64,000 bases of DNA from Roseiarcus sp963794655 (GCA_963794655.1 CAWCEV010000008.1:1612001-1676000), one strand, 5' to 3'. Positions 28,541 to 38,086 are shown, numbered from the stretch's first letter. The notes: generated by a model from the sequence alone, not told the origin. Made by a program: numbers and translations.

Positions 28541-29944
28541 GTGTCGATAAGCCAGGTTCTGGTCATCCTCTTGCGTCGCGGATGGATCGTCGTGCTAGCG
28601 CTCCTGAGCGCGATGATTGTTGTGGGAGGCGTCTTGCTGTTCGTCCCGGGACGGTACGAGGCGGTCGCGACCGCAAGCATCGATCCCGGCAACACCGATC
28701 CCATTTCCGAGCAGTCGGGCGGGGGCGGATTGATTGGACTGATGCAGGGCAACATCCTTTCGCTTGTTACCAGCCAGCGGGTCGCGGTCGACGTCGTCAA
28801 GCGATTGAACCTGACCGCCAATCCTCAAGTGCAAGAAAGTTTCCGCACATCGCCCTCCTTCGGCCGCGAGAGCATCGACGAATGGATGGCTGCTGGCCTT
28901 GCGGCGAGCGTTAGCCCAGCGTTCAATCTGGGGACGAACGTCCTCGCGATCAAATACAAGTCGAGCGACCCAAACCAGGCGGCGCTGCTCGCAAACGCAT
29001 TTCTCGCATCGACCATCGACGGCTCAGTGGCGATGAAGGCCGCCGACGCCGACCAGACTGCGCGCTGGTTCGCGCCGCAAATCGCGGAATTGCGCAAAGA
29101 ACTCGAGGCGTCGCGCCAAACGCTTGAGGACTTTCAAACCCAGACGAGCATGGTGGCGCCCGGCGAAGGCGGGGATAGCGAAACCAGCCAATACATGGCG
29201 ATCAATACACAATTGGTTGCCGCCAAAGCACAACTCAACACGTTGCAAAGCCGACTGTCGAGCGGCTCCACCGACTTGTCAAACGATCCGTCTGACCCTG
29301 ATCTTCAGATTGTGGCGGGGCTGAAAGAGAAATTGCTTACCTCCCAGGTGTCCGTTGAAGCCGCCAAGGGCAGCGTTGGGGCCAACAATCCGAAAATGAT
29401 TGCGGAACAGGCGAGCGTTGCCTCGGTTCGCAAGCAGTTAGCCGATGCAACGGACAAAATGCGACAGCATCTGAAAGAGCGCATCGCCAACACGCAGGAC
29501 CAAATCGCTTCGCTCAAGAGCGAGCTAACGCAGGCGCAAAAAACGCTGATTTCAGTCCAGGCGCAGCGCGACCACCTAAGTCAATTGCAGCACGAGGTCG
29601 CCTTTCGCGCCGATGAGCTCAACGCGCGGGAACGGGCGTTGGAGCAAGCGAAGCTGGAGAGCAAGCTGACATTTTCGAACATGACAGTTCTTGATAAGGC
29701 GGTTCCGCCCCTCGCGCCGGCTTTTCCAAAGCCGTTCGTTGTGATCCCGGTCGGGCTCGTTGCGGGCCTCGCGGTCGGCCTGCTGCTTGCCATCCTTGCA
29801 GAGGCGACCGATCGTAGGGTCCGCTTTCCGATCGATCTCGAGCATGCGGCGTCAGCCCCATTCCTAGGCAGTCTTGAGACTGTGCCAACGCGAAAGCGTG
29901 CGTCGCCCTCTTGGGTCGGACCAACTCAATCAAGGCCGATTTAG
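28541..29944 (+). CDS. Wzz-type polysaccharide chain-length determinant
   Basis: The 467-residue polysaccharide co-polymerase has the Wzz N-terminus: a first membrane helix at about 15-36 (WIVVLALLSAMIVVGGVLLF) and a beta region with YEAVATASIDPGNTDP. A long periplasmic coiled coil (about 170-385) follows, and a second helix near 405-425 after PPLAPAFPKPF. There is no C-terminal tyrosine kinase. The GTG start is preceded by AGGAG. This class sets chain length in Wzy-dependent or exosortase-linked exopolysaccharide systems. A terminator about 100 bases beyond the stop hints that the reading frame was once longer. Confidence 0.87.
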   Translation: MSISQVLVILLRRGWIVVLALLSAMIVVGGVLLFVPGRYEAVATASIDPGNTDPISEQSGGGGLIGLMQGNILSLVTSQRVAVDVVKRLNLTANPQVQESFRTSPSFGRESIDEWMAAGLAASVSPAFNLGTNVLAIKYKSSDPNQAALLANAFLASTIDGSVAMKAADADQTARWFAPQIAELRKELEASRQTLEDFQTQTSMVAPGEGGDSETSQYMAINTQLVAAKAQLNTLQSRLSSGSTDLSNDPSDPDLQIVAGLKEKLLTSQVSVEAAKGSVGANNPKMIAEQASVASVRKQLADATDKMRQHLKERIANTQDQIASLKSELTQAQKTLISVQAQRDHLSQLQHEVAFRADELNARERALEQAKLESKLTFSNMTVLDKAVPPLAPAFPKPFVVIPVGLVAGLAVGLLLAILAEATDRRVRFPIDLEHAASAPFLGSLETVPTRKRASPSWVGPTQSRPI

Positions 29945-30469
29945 GCGGCGCGCTTGTCTTCGAGTTATTGAGTAAACGTTCATCAAAGCCCACACGCGAG
30001 CATCGGCGTGTCTGGGCCTCCGGGCCGCCGCGGGATGGTCCGAAAGGCGAGCCCGGCGCGGCTCGCCATTTTTCGATCACGGATTGGACAGACGGCCACG
30101 ACGCAGTGAGCCTTCCGGCGGTCAGTCGGGCCTCTCAACCCCGCGCTCATCCATATTGCGAGATTGAACGCTGCAATCTCCAAGCTCCCCGCGCGGTTCT
30201 CTCGGCGCCTCTGCCGCGCGAAGGCCGATCTCTGGCGCGGAGTCGGGCCCGGCGGTCTAAACAGCACTTGAAATTGAGGACGGAACTCGCTTGCATGCTG
30301 GTACAGACGTGGCAGAAGGCACACCACGCGGACCGTCACAGCCGTCATCGGGCGTGGGGTCGGCGTGGGGTACCTCGACCGGTTGAGCCGGCCCGCGTGA
30401 GAGCTACAGCGACGTGATCCAGAGGCTAGCCTGCTGGCCCGAGTTATCCCTCGACGGCTCGCTCGAGGG
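29945..30469. other. Gap with terminator and an antitoxin-like echo
   Basis: After the terminator at 30046-30073 no gene is seen. At 30397-30435 the sequence RESYSDVIQRLA repeats the antitoxin-like tail found at 9179, again without the rest of a gene. Confidence 0.35.
30046..30073 (+). terminator. Rho-independent terminator
   Basis: GGCGAGCC (30046-30053) and GGCTCGCC (30060-30067) form a perfect 8-bp stem with a 6-base loop, followed by ATTTTT. It ends the rightward transcript of the Wzz-type gene. Confidence 0.72.
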
Positions 30470-31204
30470 TTGAGTTCGTCAGCATATCTCCTCCGAGTCG
30501 GCGAGCTTGACCTTGTGTTCGAGGCCTCGCGCTGGGCGTTTGCCGAACGTCAGGCGACAAGGATTGCGGCGCATTGGGCGCGGCTCAGAAAGGTGAAGCC
30601 GTTGCTCTTCAACGGGCGCGTGCTACTTCTCGGCCGGCGCGCGATCGAAACCCACTTCGACGGCGCGCTGACGCTTAAGGGCGTCTATTTCGAGGCCGAC
30701 TACGCCGATTACGTTGCGTGGCAGGACTTCGGCTTTCCTGGCGAACCGGTGGAGAATTGCTTCGCCATGGCGGCGCTGCGCGGAGCTGACGGGGCTTTCC
30801 TGCTCGGAGAGATGGCTCCCCATACTTTCACCGCCGGGCAGATCTATTTCCCCGCCGGGACGCCGGACCCCGCCGACGTTTTTGACGGAAGGGTCGATCT
30901 CGAGGCCAGCGCTCGACGCGAACTGTTCGAGGAGACTGGTGTGAGCGCCGACGAGACCGAAAACGCGCCTGGCTGGACGTTGGTCTTCACCCCCCAGCGA
31001 ATCGCCTGCATGAAGCTGATGACGCTCGCAGTCCCTATCGAGCGCGCCAAGGCGCGGATCGATGCTCATCTTGCGCTCGACCCGCACGCCGAGTTTTCGC
31101 GCATGCACATAGTGCGCAGTCTGCACGACATCGACGAGTCGCGAGTGCCGGTATTCGTCGCCGCGTACCTGCGCGCAGCGTTCGCTCACGGATCGGTCGG
31201 ATAG
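30470..31204 (+). CDS. NUDIX hydrolase
   Basis: The 244-residue cytoplasmic protein has a NUDIX motif around residues 143-165: GRVDLEASARRELFEETGVS, with the REUxEExGU core intact. The upstream Gly-x5-Glu spacing is not canonical, as in the subgroup with GTPDPADVFDGRVDLEAS. The long N-terminal region (FNGRVLLLGRRAI) is typical of that subgroup. The substrate is probably a nucleoside diphosphate derivative but cannot be named. The start is a TTG; other starts downstream are possible. Confidence 0.85.
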   Translation: MSSSAYLLRVGELDLVFEASRWAFAERQATRIAAHWARLRKVKPLLFNGRVLLLGRRAIETHFDGALTLKGVYFEADYADYVAWQDFGFPGEPVENCFAMAALRGADGAFLLGEMAPHTFTAGQIYFPAGTPDPADVFDGRVDLEASARRELFEETGVSADETENAPGWTLVFTPQRIACMKLMTLAVPIERAKARIDAHLALDPHAEFSRMHIVRSLHDIDESRVPVFVAAYLRAAFAHGSVG

Positions 31205-31520
31205 CTGTGTCGCCTCCCCACAGGGCTCTCAGGGCCTCAGCTCAGTGAAGCCAGCTTCGACCAATCTACGCCATCCGCCCACGTTGTCTGAGGATCGGGA
31301 AAACGCCATCCGACGATTGGTGAGGTCCGCGGGTCCGTGCTGCGCTGTTCTGGTCGTCATTTTGCGGTCGGATTGTCGCGCTATTCAGTAAGCGTACCGC
31401 GCAGGTCACTCTCGGCGCGCTGGAATCCCCGACAATTCAATCGGAGCCTTCGGTGCTCCAGATGATCGGTCCGATTGAGAGGCGCGCGATGTCTCGGGTA
31501 GGTCCCACCGTTTTTGAGGG
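31205..31520. other. Gap, nothing recognised
   Basis: Convergent intergenic region between the NUDIX gene and ugd. No clear terminator stem or gene. Confidence 0.4.
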
Positions 31521-32840
31521 TCAGCCCTCTCCGCCAAAGCCCCTGCCGACGCAGACATAGCGAAATCCGAGCGTCTTCATGGTGTTTATCGGATAGATGT
31601 TGCGCAGGTCGACGATGATCGGCGCGGCCAGGCAGGCTTTGACACGGGCAAGGTCGAGGGCCCGGAATTCATCCCATTCGGTGACGATCACCCCCGCGTC
31701 AGCGCCTTTAAGGCAGGCGTACGCGTTCTCCGCAAACTCGATGCCCGGCAAGAGCGGCTTCGCCATGCGAAGCCCTTCCGGGTCATAGGCGACGACGCGA
31801 GCGCCCGCCGCTTGCAGTTCGGGCACGATGACGAGGCTCGGCGCGTCGCGCATGTCGTCTGTCTTGGGCTTGTAGGTGAGGCCGAGCACCGCGATCCGTT
31901 TCCCCGCGACCGAACCGCCGCAAGCGGCGACGACCTTGGCGGCCATGGCCGTCTTGCGCTTGTCGTTGACGTCGACAAGCGTTTCGACCAGCCGAATCGG
32001 GGCCTTGGCGTCGGCGGCAAGCTTGGTCAGCGCCAGCGTATCTTTGGGAAAGCACGAGCCGCCGAAGCCCGGCCCGGGATTGAGGAACTTGCGCCCGATG
32101 CGGTCGTCGAGCCCGATGCCGTGCGACACATCGAGGACGTCGGCGCCGACGCGTTCGCAGAGGTCTGCGATTTCGTTGATGAAGGTGACCTTCATCGCCA
32201 GGAACACGTTGGCGGCGTATTTGATCATCTCGGAGCTGCGACGGGACGTGTAGACGATCGATCCGCCGTTGCGTTCGATCGGTTGGTAAATCTCCCGCAT
32301 GACTTCACGCGCGCGGTCGTCCTCGACGCCAATGACGACCCGGTCGGGCCGCTTGAAATCGTCAATCGCCGCGCCCTCGCGCAGGAATTCCGGATTTGAG
32401 ACGACCGCGAACCGGTCGCGCGGCGCTCGCCCGGCTATGATCCTCTCGACCTCGTCGCCAGCGCCGATCGGGACAGTCGATTTCACGACGACGACGGTAA
32501 AGTCGTCAATAATCTCTGCAATGTCCCGCGCCGCGCTGTGCACAAAATGCATGTCGGCAGAGCCAACTTCGGCGAGCGAGGGCGTGCCGACGGCGATGAA
32601 GATCGCCTGAGCCCCGCGGCCGGCTTCCTTGAGGCTGGTTGTGAACGTGAGTCGCCCCGCGGCCTGATTGGCCAGAACCAGTTCGCTCAAGCCGGGTTCG
32701 TAGATCGGAACGCGACCTTTGCGCAGACCGGCCACCTTGCCCTCATCGACCTCGACGCAAACCACTTCGTGGCCGAAATCGGCGAGACAGGCCCCTGATA
32801 CAAGTCCGACATAGCCGGCCCCGATCATTACAATGCGCAT
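31521..32840 (-). CDS. ugd: UDP-glucose 6-dehydrogenase
   Basis: The 439-residue enzyme oxidises UDP-glucose twice to UDP-glucuronate, a precursor of acidic exopolysaccharides. The NAD site is at the N-terminus (MIGAGYVGLVSGACLADFGH) and the catalytic Cys is C263 in GFGGSCFPKDT. The C-terminal UDP-binding domain begins around LGLTYKPKTDDMRDAPS. ATG 32840 is chosen because it places the Rossmann motif at the N-terminus; the frame is open upstream to 33092 with non-homologous sequence. Confidence 0.96.
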   Translation of the reverse strand: MRIVMIGAGYVGLVSGACLADFGHEVVCVEVDEGKVAGLRKGRVPIYEPGLSELVLANQAAGRLTFTTSLKEAGRGAQAIFIAVGTPSLAEVGSADMHFVHSAARDIAEIIDDFTVVVVKSTVPIGAGDEVERIIAGRAPRDRFAVVSNPEFLREGAAIDDFKRPDRVVIGVEDDRAREVMREIYQPIERNGGSIVYTSRRSSEMIKYAANVFLAMKVTFINEIADLCERVGADVLDVSHGIGLDDRIGRKFLNPGPGFGGSCFPKDTLALTKLAADAKAPIRLVETLVDVNDKRKTAMAAKVVAACGGSVAGKRIAVLGLTYKPKTDDMRDAPSLVIVPELQAAGARVVAYDPEGLRMAKPLLPGIEFAENAYACLKGADAGVIVTEWDEFRALDLARVKACLAAPIIVDLRNIYPINTMKTLGFRYVCVGRGFGGEG

Positions 32841-33374
32841 CAAGCGGACCCCCATCCAAATGGCGCCAGCACAGCGCCGCCACGGCGCATGTGACGGCGC
32901 AGCACCCGAACCGATTTCCTCCGAGCGCCAATATTCGGGACCCTGACGGCGGACCCTTCGACCCGTCGTGGTCCGCTCGAATCGCGCTTGAAGCGCGGTA
33001 TTCGCTCGCCCGGTCGCGCCCGTGGGCGTACGGCTCATGGCGAAAGGCGGCGATTGACGCGCCTTATACACGCCGTTAAGCGGGTCCGCCATCGCTCTCC
33101 TTGTTGCGCCGGTTCAACGGATGCGTCAGGCGCAGCCGGCTCTGAGGGACCCAATCAGCCGCTAACCTAAAGTTTGCGCAATCGTCCCCGAGCGAAGAGG
33201 GCGCCCGCCACATAGCGCAACGCAATAGTAGTCGTCGCAGAGCAGCAACGGCCGATTGCCGTCGGCCCGAGGCAAACTTGCAACCGCACAAAGAGAGTTG
33301 ATTTCGAGAACCATAATTGCAATTCGGGGCGGCCCGTTTTGCAGGCAGCATCCGCATCTCGCTCAGCCCTCAGT
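32841..33374. other. Gap upstream of ugd
   Basis: Leader of ugd plus unassigned sequence; frames here are Arg-rich shadows. No gene recognised. Confidence 0.4.
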
Positions 33375-33611
33375 TTATTTCCTTGCCTGCGCGTCGCGGA
33401 AGCGCACGCCGACGCCCCCGCCATTCTCGGCGATAAACACTACACCGGCCGCCTCTAGCGCGGAGCGCAGCTTTTCGACCGTCGAGATCCTCGCGTCGCG
33501 GCCCGTCTCAAACCGATTTACGGTCGCTGGTCCAATGTTAGCCGCCCGCGCCAGGTCTGTCGTGCTCCAGTCGAGCGCGGCCCGGGCCATTCGGCATTGA
33601 GTCGGCGTCAT
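33375..33611 (-). CDS. XRE-family helix-turn-helix repressor-like protein
   Basis: The 78-residue protein is an intact XRE domain: MTPTQCRMARAALDWSTTDL, then ARAANIGPATVNRFETGRD and KLRSALEAAGVVFIAENGGG, ending GVRFRDAQ. This is a standard small alphaproteobacterial repressor. It is divergent from the YqaJ gene, and the 121 bases between them hold a promoter and palindromes, the usual layout for a phage-type repressor controlling a recombination operon. Confidence 0.88.
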   Translation of the reverse strand: MTPTQCRMARAALDWSTTDLARAANIGPATVNRFETGRDARISTVEKLRSALEAAGVVFIAENGGGVGVRFRDAQARK

Positions 33612-33621
33612 GCGGTGGGAA

Positions 33622-33653
33622 TATCATTAGAGCCCTGCCCGCGACAAATGATA
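33622..33653. promoter_or_regulatory. Inverted repeat between XRE and YqaJ genes
   Basis: TATCATT (33622-33628) and AATGATA (33647-33653) are perfect inverted halves 18 bases apart, immediately upstream of the XRE start. Candidate operator half-sites for the XRE protein. Confidence 0.4.
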
Positions 33654-33664
33654 CTAATTATCGC

Positions 33665-33694
33665 TTGACCGATCTATTTGCAATCATATATGAT
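33665..33694 (+). promoter_or_regulatory. Promoter for the YqaJ/ERF operon with overlapping palindrome
   Basis: TTGACC (33665-33670) and TATGAT (33689-33694) are separated by 18 bases, close to a sigma-70 consensus. The palindrome TCATATATGA (33684-33693) overlaps the -10 box, which fits repression by the divergent XRE protein. Confidence 0.5.
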
Positions 33695-33744
33695 AAAAAC
33701 ATAGGAAATCAGCCCTGGCCAGGCGTCAGAAGATGGAGAATTCA

Positions 33745-34596
33745 ATGAGACTTTCACTGAACGGCCTTATCAGGGCTCCGCATTCGATAAATCCGGACCC
33801 CCGGCTCTTTCTCGGGGGCTCGGACGCGCGGATCATCATGAGCCCGGATGAGGCGGCGCTGATCCGGCTGTGGAGGGAGAAACGTGGCGAGGTCGAACCC
33901 GATGACCTGTCGGGGAACTTGATTGTCCAACTCGGCGTCGTGACCGAGGCGCTGAACCGAGGCTGGTACGAGCGCAACACCGGGCACCCCGTCACCAACG
34001 TTCAGCGCTGGGTCCAGCATCCGGTGAAAAGATGGATGGCGGCGACCCTCGACGGATTCATTAACGACCTCGACGCGGTGTTCGAGGCCAAGTTCATGCT
34101 GCCCTGGTCGTTCTCCGAAGAGGCGGCGGCCGAAAAGCATATGGCGCAGCTCCAGCACAACATGTGGGTGACCAACGCCAGAGTGGCGATCCTCTCAATC
34201 ATAACCGGTGGTGGCAAATGGGTCGAGATGACCATATCCGCCGATTCGCTCTACCAGCATTTTCTCGTCACTGCCGAACGGAGGTTCTGGCGATGCGTCC
34301 AAACCGGGGAGACGCCACGGCCCTATGGCGTCGAGCCGCCTCGGCCGCGGATCGAGGCGGTGCGCATGGTCGACATGAGCGAGTCCAGCTCATGGGCTGA
34401 GTTCGCCGGCCTCTTCTGCGCAACGCGTTCGGCCTTTCTCGATCATGAGCGAGCCAAGTCGGAACTCAAGACCCTGATGCCTGAGGACGTAAGGGAAGCC
34501 TCCGGCCATGGCGTTCGCGCCAAACGCTCGAAGTCGGGCGCGGTCAGTTTCGATCTTCTCACTCAGGGAGGGGAAAACCATGCCGCGGTCGAGTGA
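33745..34596 (+). CDS. YqaJ-family phage recombinase/exonuclease
   Basis: The protein of about 283 residues is of the YqaJ/lambda-exonuclease-like nuclease family. Recognisable parts are FLGGSDARIIM at the start, QLGVVTEALNRGWYERNTGH, MAATLDGFINDLDAVFEAKF with the DxD/ExK-type nuclease core, and EKHMAQLQHNMWVTNA. It would resect DNA ends for strand annealing by the ERF protein, with which it overlaps by 17 bases. ATG 33745 follows GGAG at good spacing; ATG 33733 is also possible. Confidence 0.87.
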   Translation: MRLSLNGLIRAPHSINPDPRLFLGGSDARIIMSPDEAALIRLWREKRGEVEPDDLSGNLIVQLGVVTEALNRGWYERNTGHPVTNVQRWVQHPVKRWMAATLDGFINDLDAVFEAKFMLPWSFSEEAAAEKHMAQLQHNMWVTNARVAILSIITGGGKWVEMTISADSLYQHFLVTAERRFWRCVQTGETPRPYGVEPPRPRIEAVRMVDMSESSSWAEFAGLFCATRSAFLDHERAKSELKTLMPEDVREASGHGVRAKRSKSGAVSFDLLTQGGENHAAVE

Positions 34597-35842
34597 AACG
34601 ATCGGGGCGATCGCGGCGGCGCTGGCGAAAGCGCAGGCTGAGCTGACCAACCCGGAGAAGTCGCTGATTGCGACCATTCGCGCCTCCGGGCCGCGCGAGA
34701 CGGATCAGAGCTTTCGCTACGCCGCGCTCTCGAGCGGCCTCGACATTGTGCGCAAGGCGCTTGGCGGCCACGAGATCGCGACCGTGCAAACCACCGCGAT
34801 CGACAAAGAGGCCGGACTGATTCGCCTGACCACCACGCTCGCTCACGCGTCGGGAGAGTGGCTGTCCTCGGAATGGCCGGTGTGCCCGCTGGCCGACACC
34901 TCTACCCCTCGCCGCATGGGAGCCGCGCTCACCTATGCCCGAAGATACGCGCTCTTCACCCTGGTTGGCATCGCAGGCGAGGATGATCTCGATGCGCCCG
35001 ACTTAGCCGAGGGCGCAAAAGCGGACGCTGCCGCCAAGGCCGATGATGCAGGCGGATCCGCTCGACTGCGACCGGCCCCGGCGGCGGATGTCGGGTCCTC
35101 CGCGACGGCGGCTACTCGCGGCAAGGGGAAGCCCGTCCATCCGCCCCGGCTACTTTTGGGGACCGAGCAATCGGCGGCGTTGCGGGAGCGGTTGCTGGCC
35201 AGTCTCGGCCAGCTCCAATCCGCCGATGAGGCCGCCGAATGGGTCCACGCCAACCTTGCGGCCAAGAACACGCTGATCGCCGCCGACGCGGACAGGGTCG
35301 AATCGGGTTTTCGCGACAGGCTCACAGCAATTGACGCGGCTACCTCTTGCGAGGAAGACCTGCAGTCAGCGCCGGCAGCGGAGATACCTTCTCCAGTCGG
35401 GACGCCGTTCCTTGCTCCGCGGGACGACACGGCTAGGGCTGCGATCATCTTGCCCTCAGGCGCCGGCGCGCGGCGCCGACGCATTGCAGCGAAACCCATC
35501 CGTCTGCGAGACAAGGAGCACTGCAAGTTTGTGGCCTCTCAGCCCTGCACTCTCTGTGGACGGACGCCTAGCGAGGCGCATCACATTCGCTTCGCCCAAC
35601 CGCGCGCGCTCGGCCGCAAGGTCAGCGATGAATACACCGTCCCCGTCTGCCGACTTCATCACCGTGATCTGCATAGCTACGGCGATGAGGCCTCTTGGTG
35701 GGCAGGCGTCGGCATTGATCCCCTGCCGATCGCGCTCGAACTGTGGCGGCGGTCGAGGTCCTTGGGGTCAACGCAAAACTCGCCGCTCGAGTCCAGGCAA
35801 ACCCGCGTCGGCGCGAAATTACGCAAGGGCTTGCCGCAATAA
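34580..35842 (+). CDS. ERF single-strand annealing protein fused to an HNH-type domain
   Basis: The 420-residue protein has an ERF domain in the first about 145 residues (IGAIAAALAKAQAELTNPEK, FRYAALSSGLDIVRKAL, RRMGAALTYARRYALFTLVG, then EDDLDAP). An Ala-rich linker and a repeat-like helical part (LQSADEAAEWVHANLAAKNT) follow. The C-terminal zinc-type HNH region has CTLCGRTPSEAHHIRFAQPR and CRLHHRDLHSYGDEASWW, like phage YbcO/Ref nucleases. The fusion puts annealing and a nuclease in one chain. Part of the linker region is echoed as a broken copy at 63815-64000. Confidence 0.87.
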   Translation: MPRSSETIGAIAAALAKAQAELTNPEKSLIATIRASGPRETDQSFRYAALSSGLDIVRKALGGHEIATVQTTAIDKEAGLIRLTTTLAHASGEWLSSEWPVCPLADTSTPRRMGAALTYARRYALFTLVGIAGEDDLDAPDLAEGAKADAAAKADDAGGSARLRPAPAADVGSSATAATRGKGKPVHPPRLLLGTEQSAALRERLLASLGQLQSADEAAEWVHANLAAKNTLIAADADRVESGFRDRLTAIDAATSCEEDLQSAPAAEIPSPVGTPFLAPRDDTARAAIILPSGAGARRRRIAAKPIRLRDKEHCKFVASQPCTLCGRTPSEAHHIRFAQPRALGRKVSDEYTVPVCRLHHRDLHSYGDEASWWAGVGIDPLPIALELWRRSRSLGSTQNSPLESRQTRVGAKLRKGLPQ

Positions 35843-36136
35843 ACCGCCGCGACCGATTTCAGCCTGCCTATCGATCCGCCGGCGCCGCAGCTGGGTGGTG
35901 CCGCAGCAACTGCTCTTCGTGGAATGGTTTTCAGGTCCAAGCGGCAACCGCGACGAATTCGGGCCTCTGTGTTCTTGCGGCCCACTATGTCTCACATCTG
36001 TCTGATTCCGTAGAGCTCACACGCTCGCAGCGAATCTCGACCTGGGGTCTGTCGCTCATGGGCGCTCGCGATGCAGGTCGTCGTCGCGATCGTTGCCCGA
36101 GCGAGTTCCTGTACCGGCGATTCCGGAAGAGGCGCT

Positions 36137-37930
36137 TCAGGGCCTCGCAGTCTCGCCGAGGCCCAGCACGATGATTTTGGCGGTCGTGACTTCGGTTGGC
36201 AAAGTCACGTTCGCAAGACCGGTCGCCACGGCCACCCTTTGCGCGTCGCCAGCCATGTAGGTGATAAGGCCGCCGGCGATCGCGCCGCCGATCTTCTGAC
36301 CCCACAGCTTCTTGCCGTTTGCGACGTCAAGCGCGTAGAAGTTGCCGCCAAGATCGCCGAAGAACACGACGCCGCCTGCTGTCGGAGTAATCCCGCCTTC
36401 CATAGGGTAATTGGACTTCGCCCGCCACTTCCATTCTCCGGTGTCGGCGTCGGAAGCATATACCCATCCGGCCCACCCCCCATCCTGCCTCCCAAGGAAG
36501 TGAAACGGGTTCCGCGTCGCCATACCAAACCATGAGCCGCCGCTCGGCGTGTCGCGGAGCTGCTGGTCAGTTTGCAATGACACTGTCGTACACCAATCGC
36601 TCTCGTCGGTCAGAATGAGGTTGGTCGGTGGATCGTAGGCCGGGCTATTCCATTCTGCGCCGCCCCCTGCGCCGGGGCAGAAACGGACCTCTTTGCCGAC
36701 CGCGAAAGGCTCCTCTATGTTCTCGATTCGCGTAACCGGTACTCTATAGAGCGGGGCTCCCCCGGCCCGATCGAAGCCGTAAAGATGACCGTCCTTTGGC
36801 GCTTCGACCATGAGCGCCTTGCCGCCAGCGCTTCGCAATAGGACTGGCGGGTTGTTGATGTCCCAATCGTGCCAATCCGTTCGCAACAGCGTGAAATGGC
36901 GTTTGTAAGCCCCGGTCCGGGCATCCAGTACGACGACCGAGCCGGTGAACAAATTCCCGCCCTGCCGCACGTCGATCGCGTAAGCCGGCGCCGGGTTGCC
37001 GACTGGCACGTACAATTCCCCGGTGGCCGGGTCGAGGGTCAGTGACGTCCACGTTCCCCCCCCGCTGATGGGAATGCCGGGAGCAGTGTTCCAGGTTGAC
37101 CTATCGAGCGGTGATGCACCTTCGGGCCCGCGGGCCGGAGCGTCCTCGGTTTTCGGAACCAGAAAGAATTCCCAAACTATCTTGCCAGTCTGAGCGTCAA
37201 GAGCATAGACGCGGCCCTTGCCGCCTTTGGAGTCGCCTGAAGCGTTGCCGGTGAAAATAAGTCCGTTCCATGCGATTGGGGCTGCCGGCGTTGTTTCGCC
37301 GACTTTCTGGTCCGCGATCGTCGTTTGCCAAAGCCGCTTGCCGGTCTTGAAGTCGTAGGCGAGCACCCGCCCGTCCTGGGAGCCGCGAAAGAGCATGCCG
37401 TCTAGGTACGCAACCCCACGGTTGGTCGCATAAAAACTGGGGGAAAAGTCCTCGTGAGTGCGCCAATTCTCGGCGCAAGTCGTTGGGTCGATGGAGAAAA
37501 TATCGAACTCAGTCGTGCCTATTAGAGCCCCGTTCACCATGATCAGACCAGATTCGAAGTTTGTGTATTCCTTCGTGTCGTAAGTGCATAACACCTTCAA
37601 CCCGCCGACGTTGTTCGCATTAATCGAGTCGAGCTCGGAAAATCGCTCGGAGGTGATCGTTTTGTTGTAGCTTCGCCACTCGCCTGAGGCATTCGACAGA
37701 GCCGCCGAGGCTAATGTCGGCGAGAGCGTTTCGGGGCCGCGGTAGGCTGGGTTCAGTTCGTTGCTTATCGTGCCCGCAGGCGCGGACCATGTGCGAATAG
37801 TATTGCGCATCATTGCGACGAGCCGCGTCATTTGCACAGGATAGACGTGATAGAAAACGCTGCCCGTCGCGACCCCCGCGGCAACCAGCGCTGTTCCGAT
37901 AAACGCTGCGATCGTCAGACGTCCCATCAT
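36137..37930 (-). CDS. Periplasmic PQQ-type beta-propeller protein (quinoprotein dehydrogenase-like)
   Basis: The 597-residue protein has an N-terminal membrane helix or uncleaved signal (about 5-27). It is followed by repeated blades such as GKRLWQTTIADQKVGETTPA, GKGRVYALDAQTGKIVWEFF and GNFYALDVANGKKLWGQKIG, the pattern of methanol/ethanol-type PQQ dehydrogenases. I do not see the vicinal Cys-Cys pair normal in those enzymes. A dehydrogenase role is therefore likely by family but not proven, and a structural role is possible. Its position beside polysaccharide genes does not settle the substrate. Confidence 0.8.
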   Translation of the reverse strand: MMGRLTIAAFIGTALVAAGVATGSVFYHVYPVQMTRLVAMMRNTIRTWSAPAGTISNELNPAYRGPETLSPTLASAALSNASGEWRSYNKTITSERFSELDSINANNVGGLKVLCTYDTKEYTNFESGLIMVNGALIGTTEFDIFSIDPTTCAENWRTHEDFSPSFYATNRGVAYLDGMLFRGSQDGRVLAYDFKTGKRLWQTTIADQKVGETTPAAPIAWNGLIFTGNASGDSKGGKGRVYALDAQTGKIVWEFFLVPKTEDAPARGPEGASPLDRSTWNTAPGIPISGGGTWTSLTLDPATGELYVPVGNPAPAYAIDVRQGGNLFTGSVVVLDARTGAYKRHFTLLRTDWHDWDINNPPVLLRSAGGKALMVEAPKDGHLYGFDRAGGAPLYRVPVTRIENIEEPFAVGKEVRFCPGAGGGAEWNSPAYDPPTNLILTDESDWCTTVSLQTDQQLRDTPSGGSWFGMATRNPFHFLGRQDGGWAGWVYASDADTGEWKWRAKSNYPMEGGITPTAGGVVFFGDLGGNFYALDVANGKKLWGQKIGGAIAGGLITYMAGDAQRVAVATGLANVTLPTEVTTAKIIVLGLGETARP

Positions 37931-38086
37931 TCGGCCCAGGCTCCAAACTCGATAAGGTCCACCAGATATGGACGGCGGCGAATAACAGCGCCGGCGAGTT
38001 TGTTCAATTTAATATCGCGCATGGGGTTGGGTCGGCAATCTTGACATGGCCAAGTCCAAACCACGCAAGACACCATCTTCGTCCCA

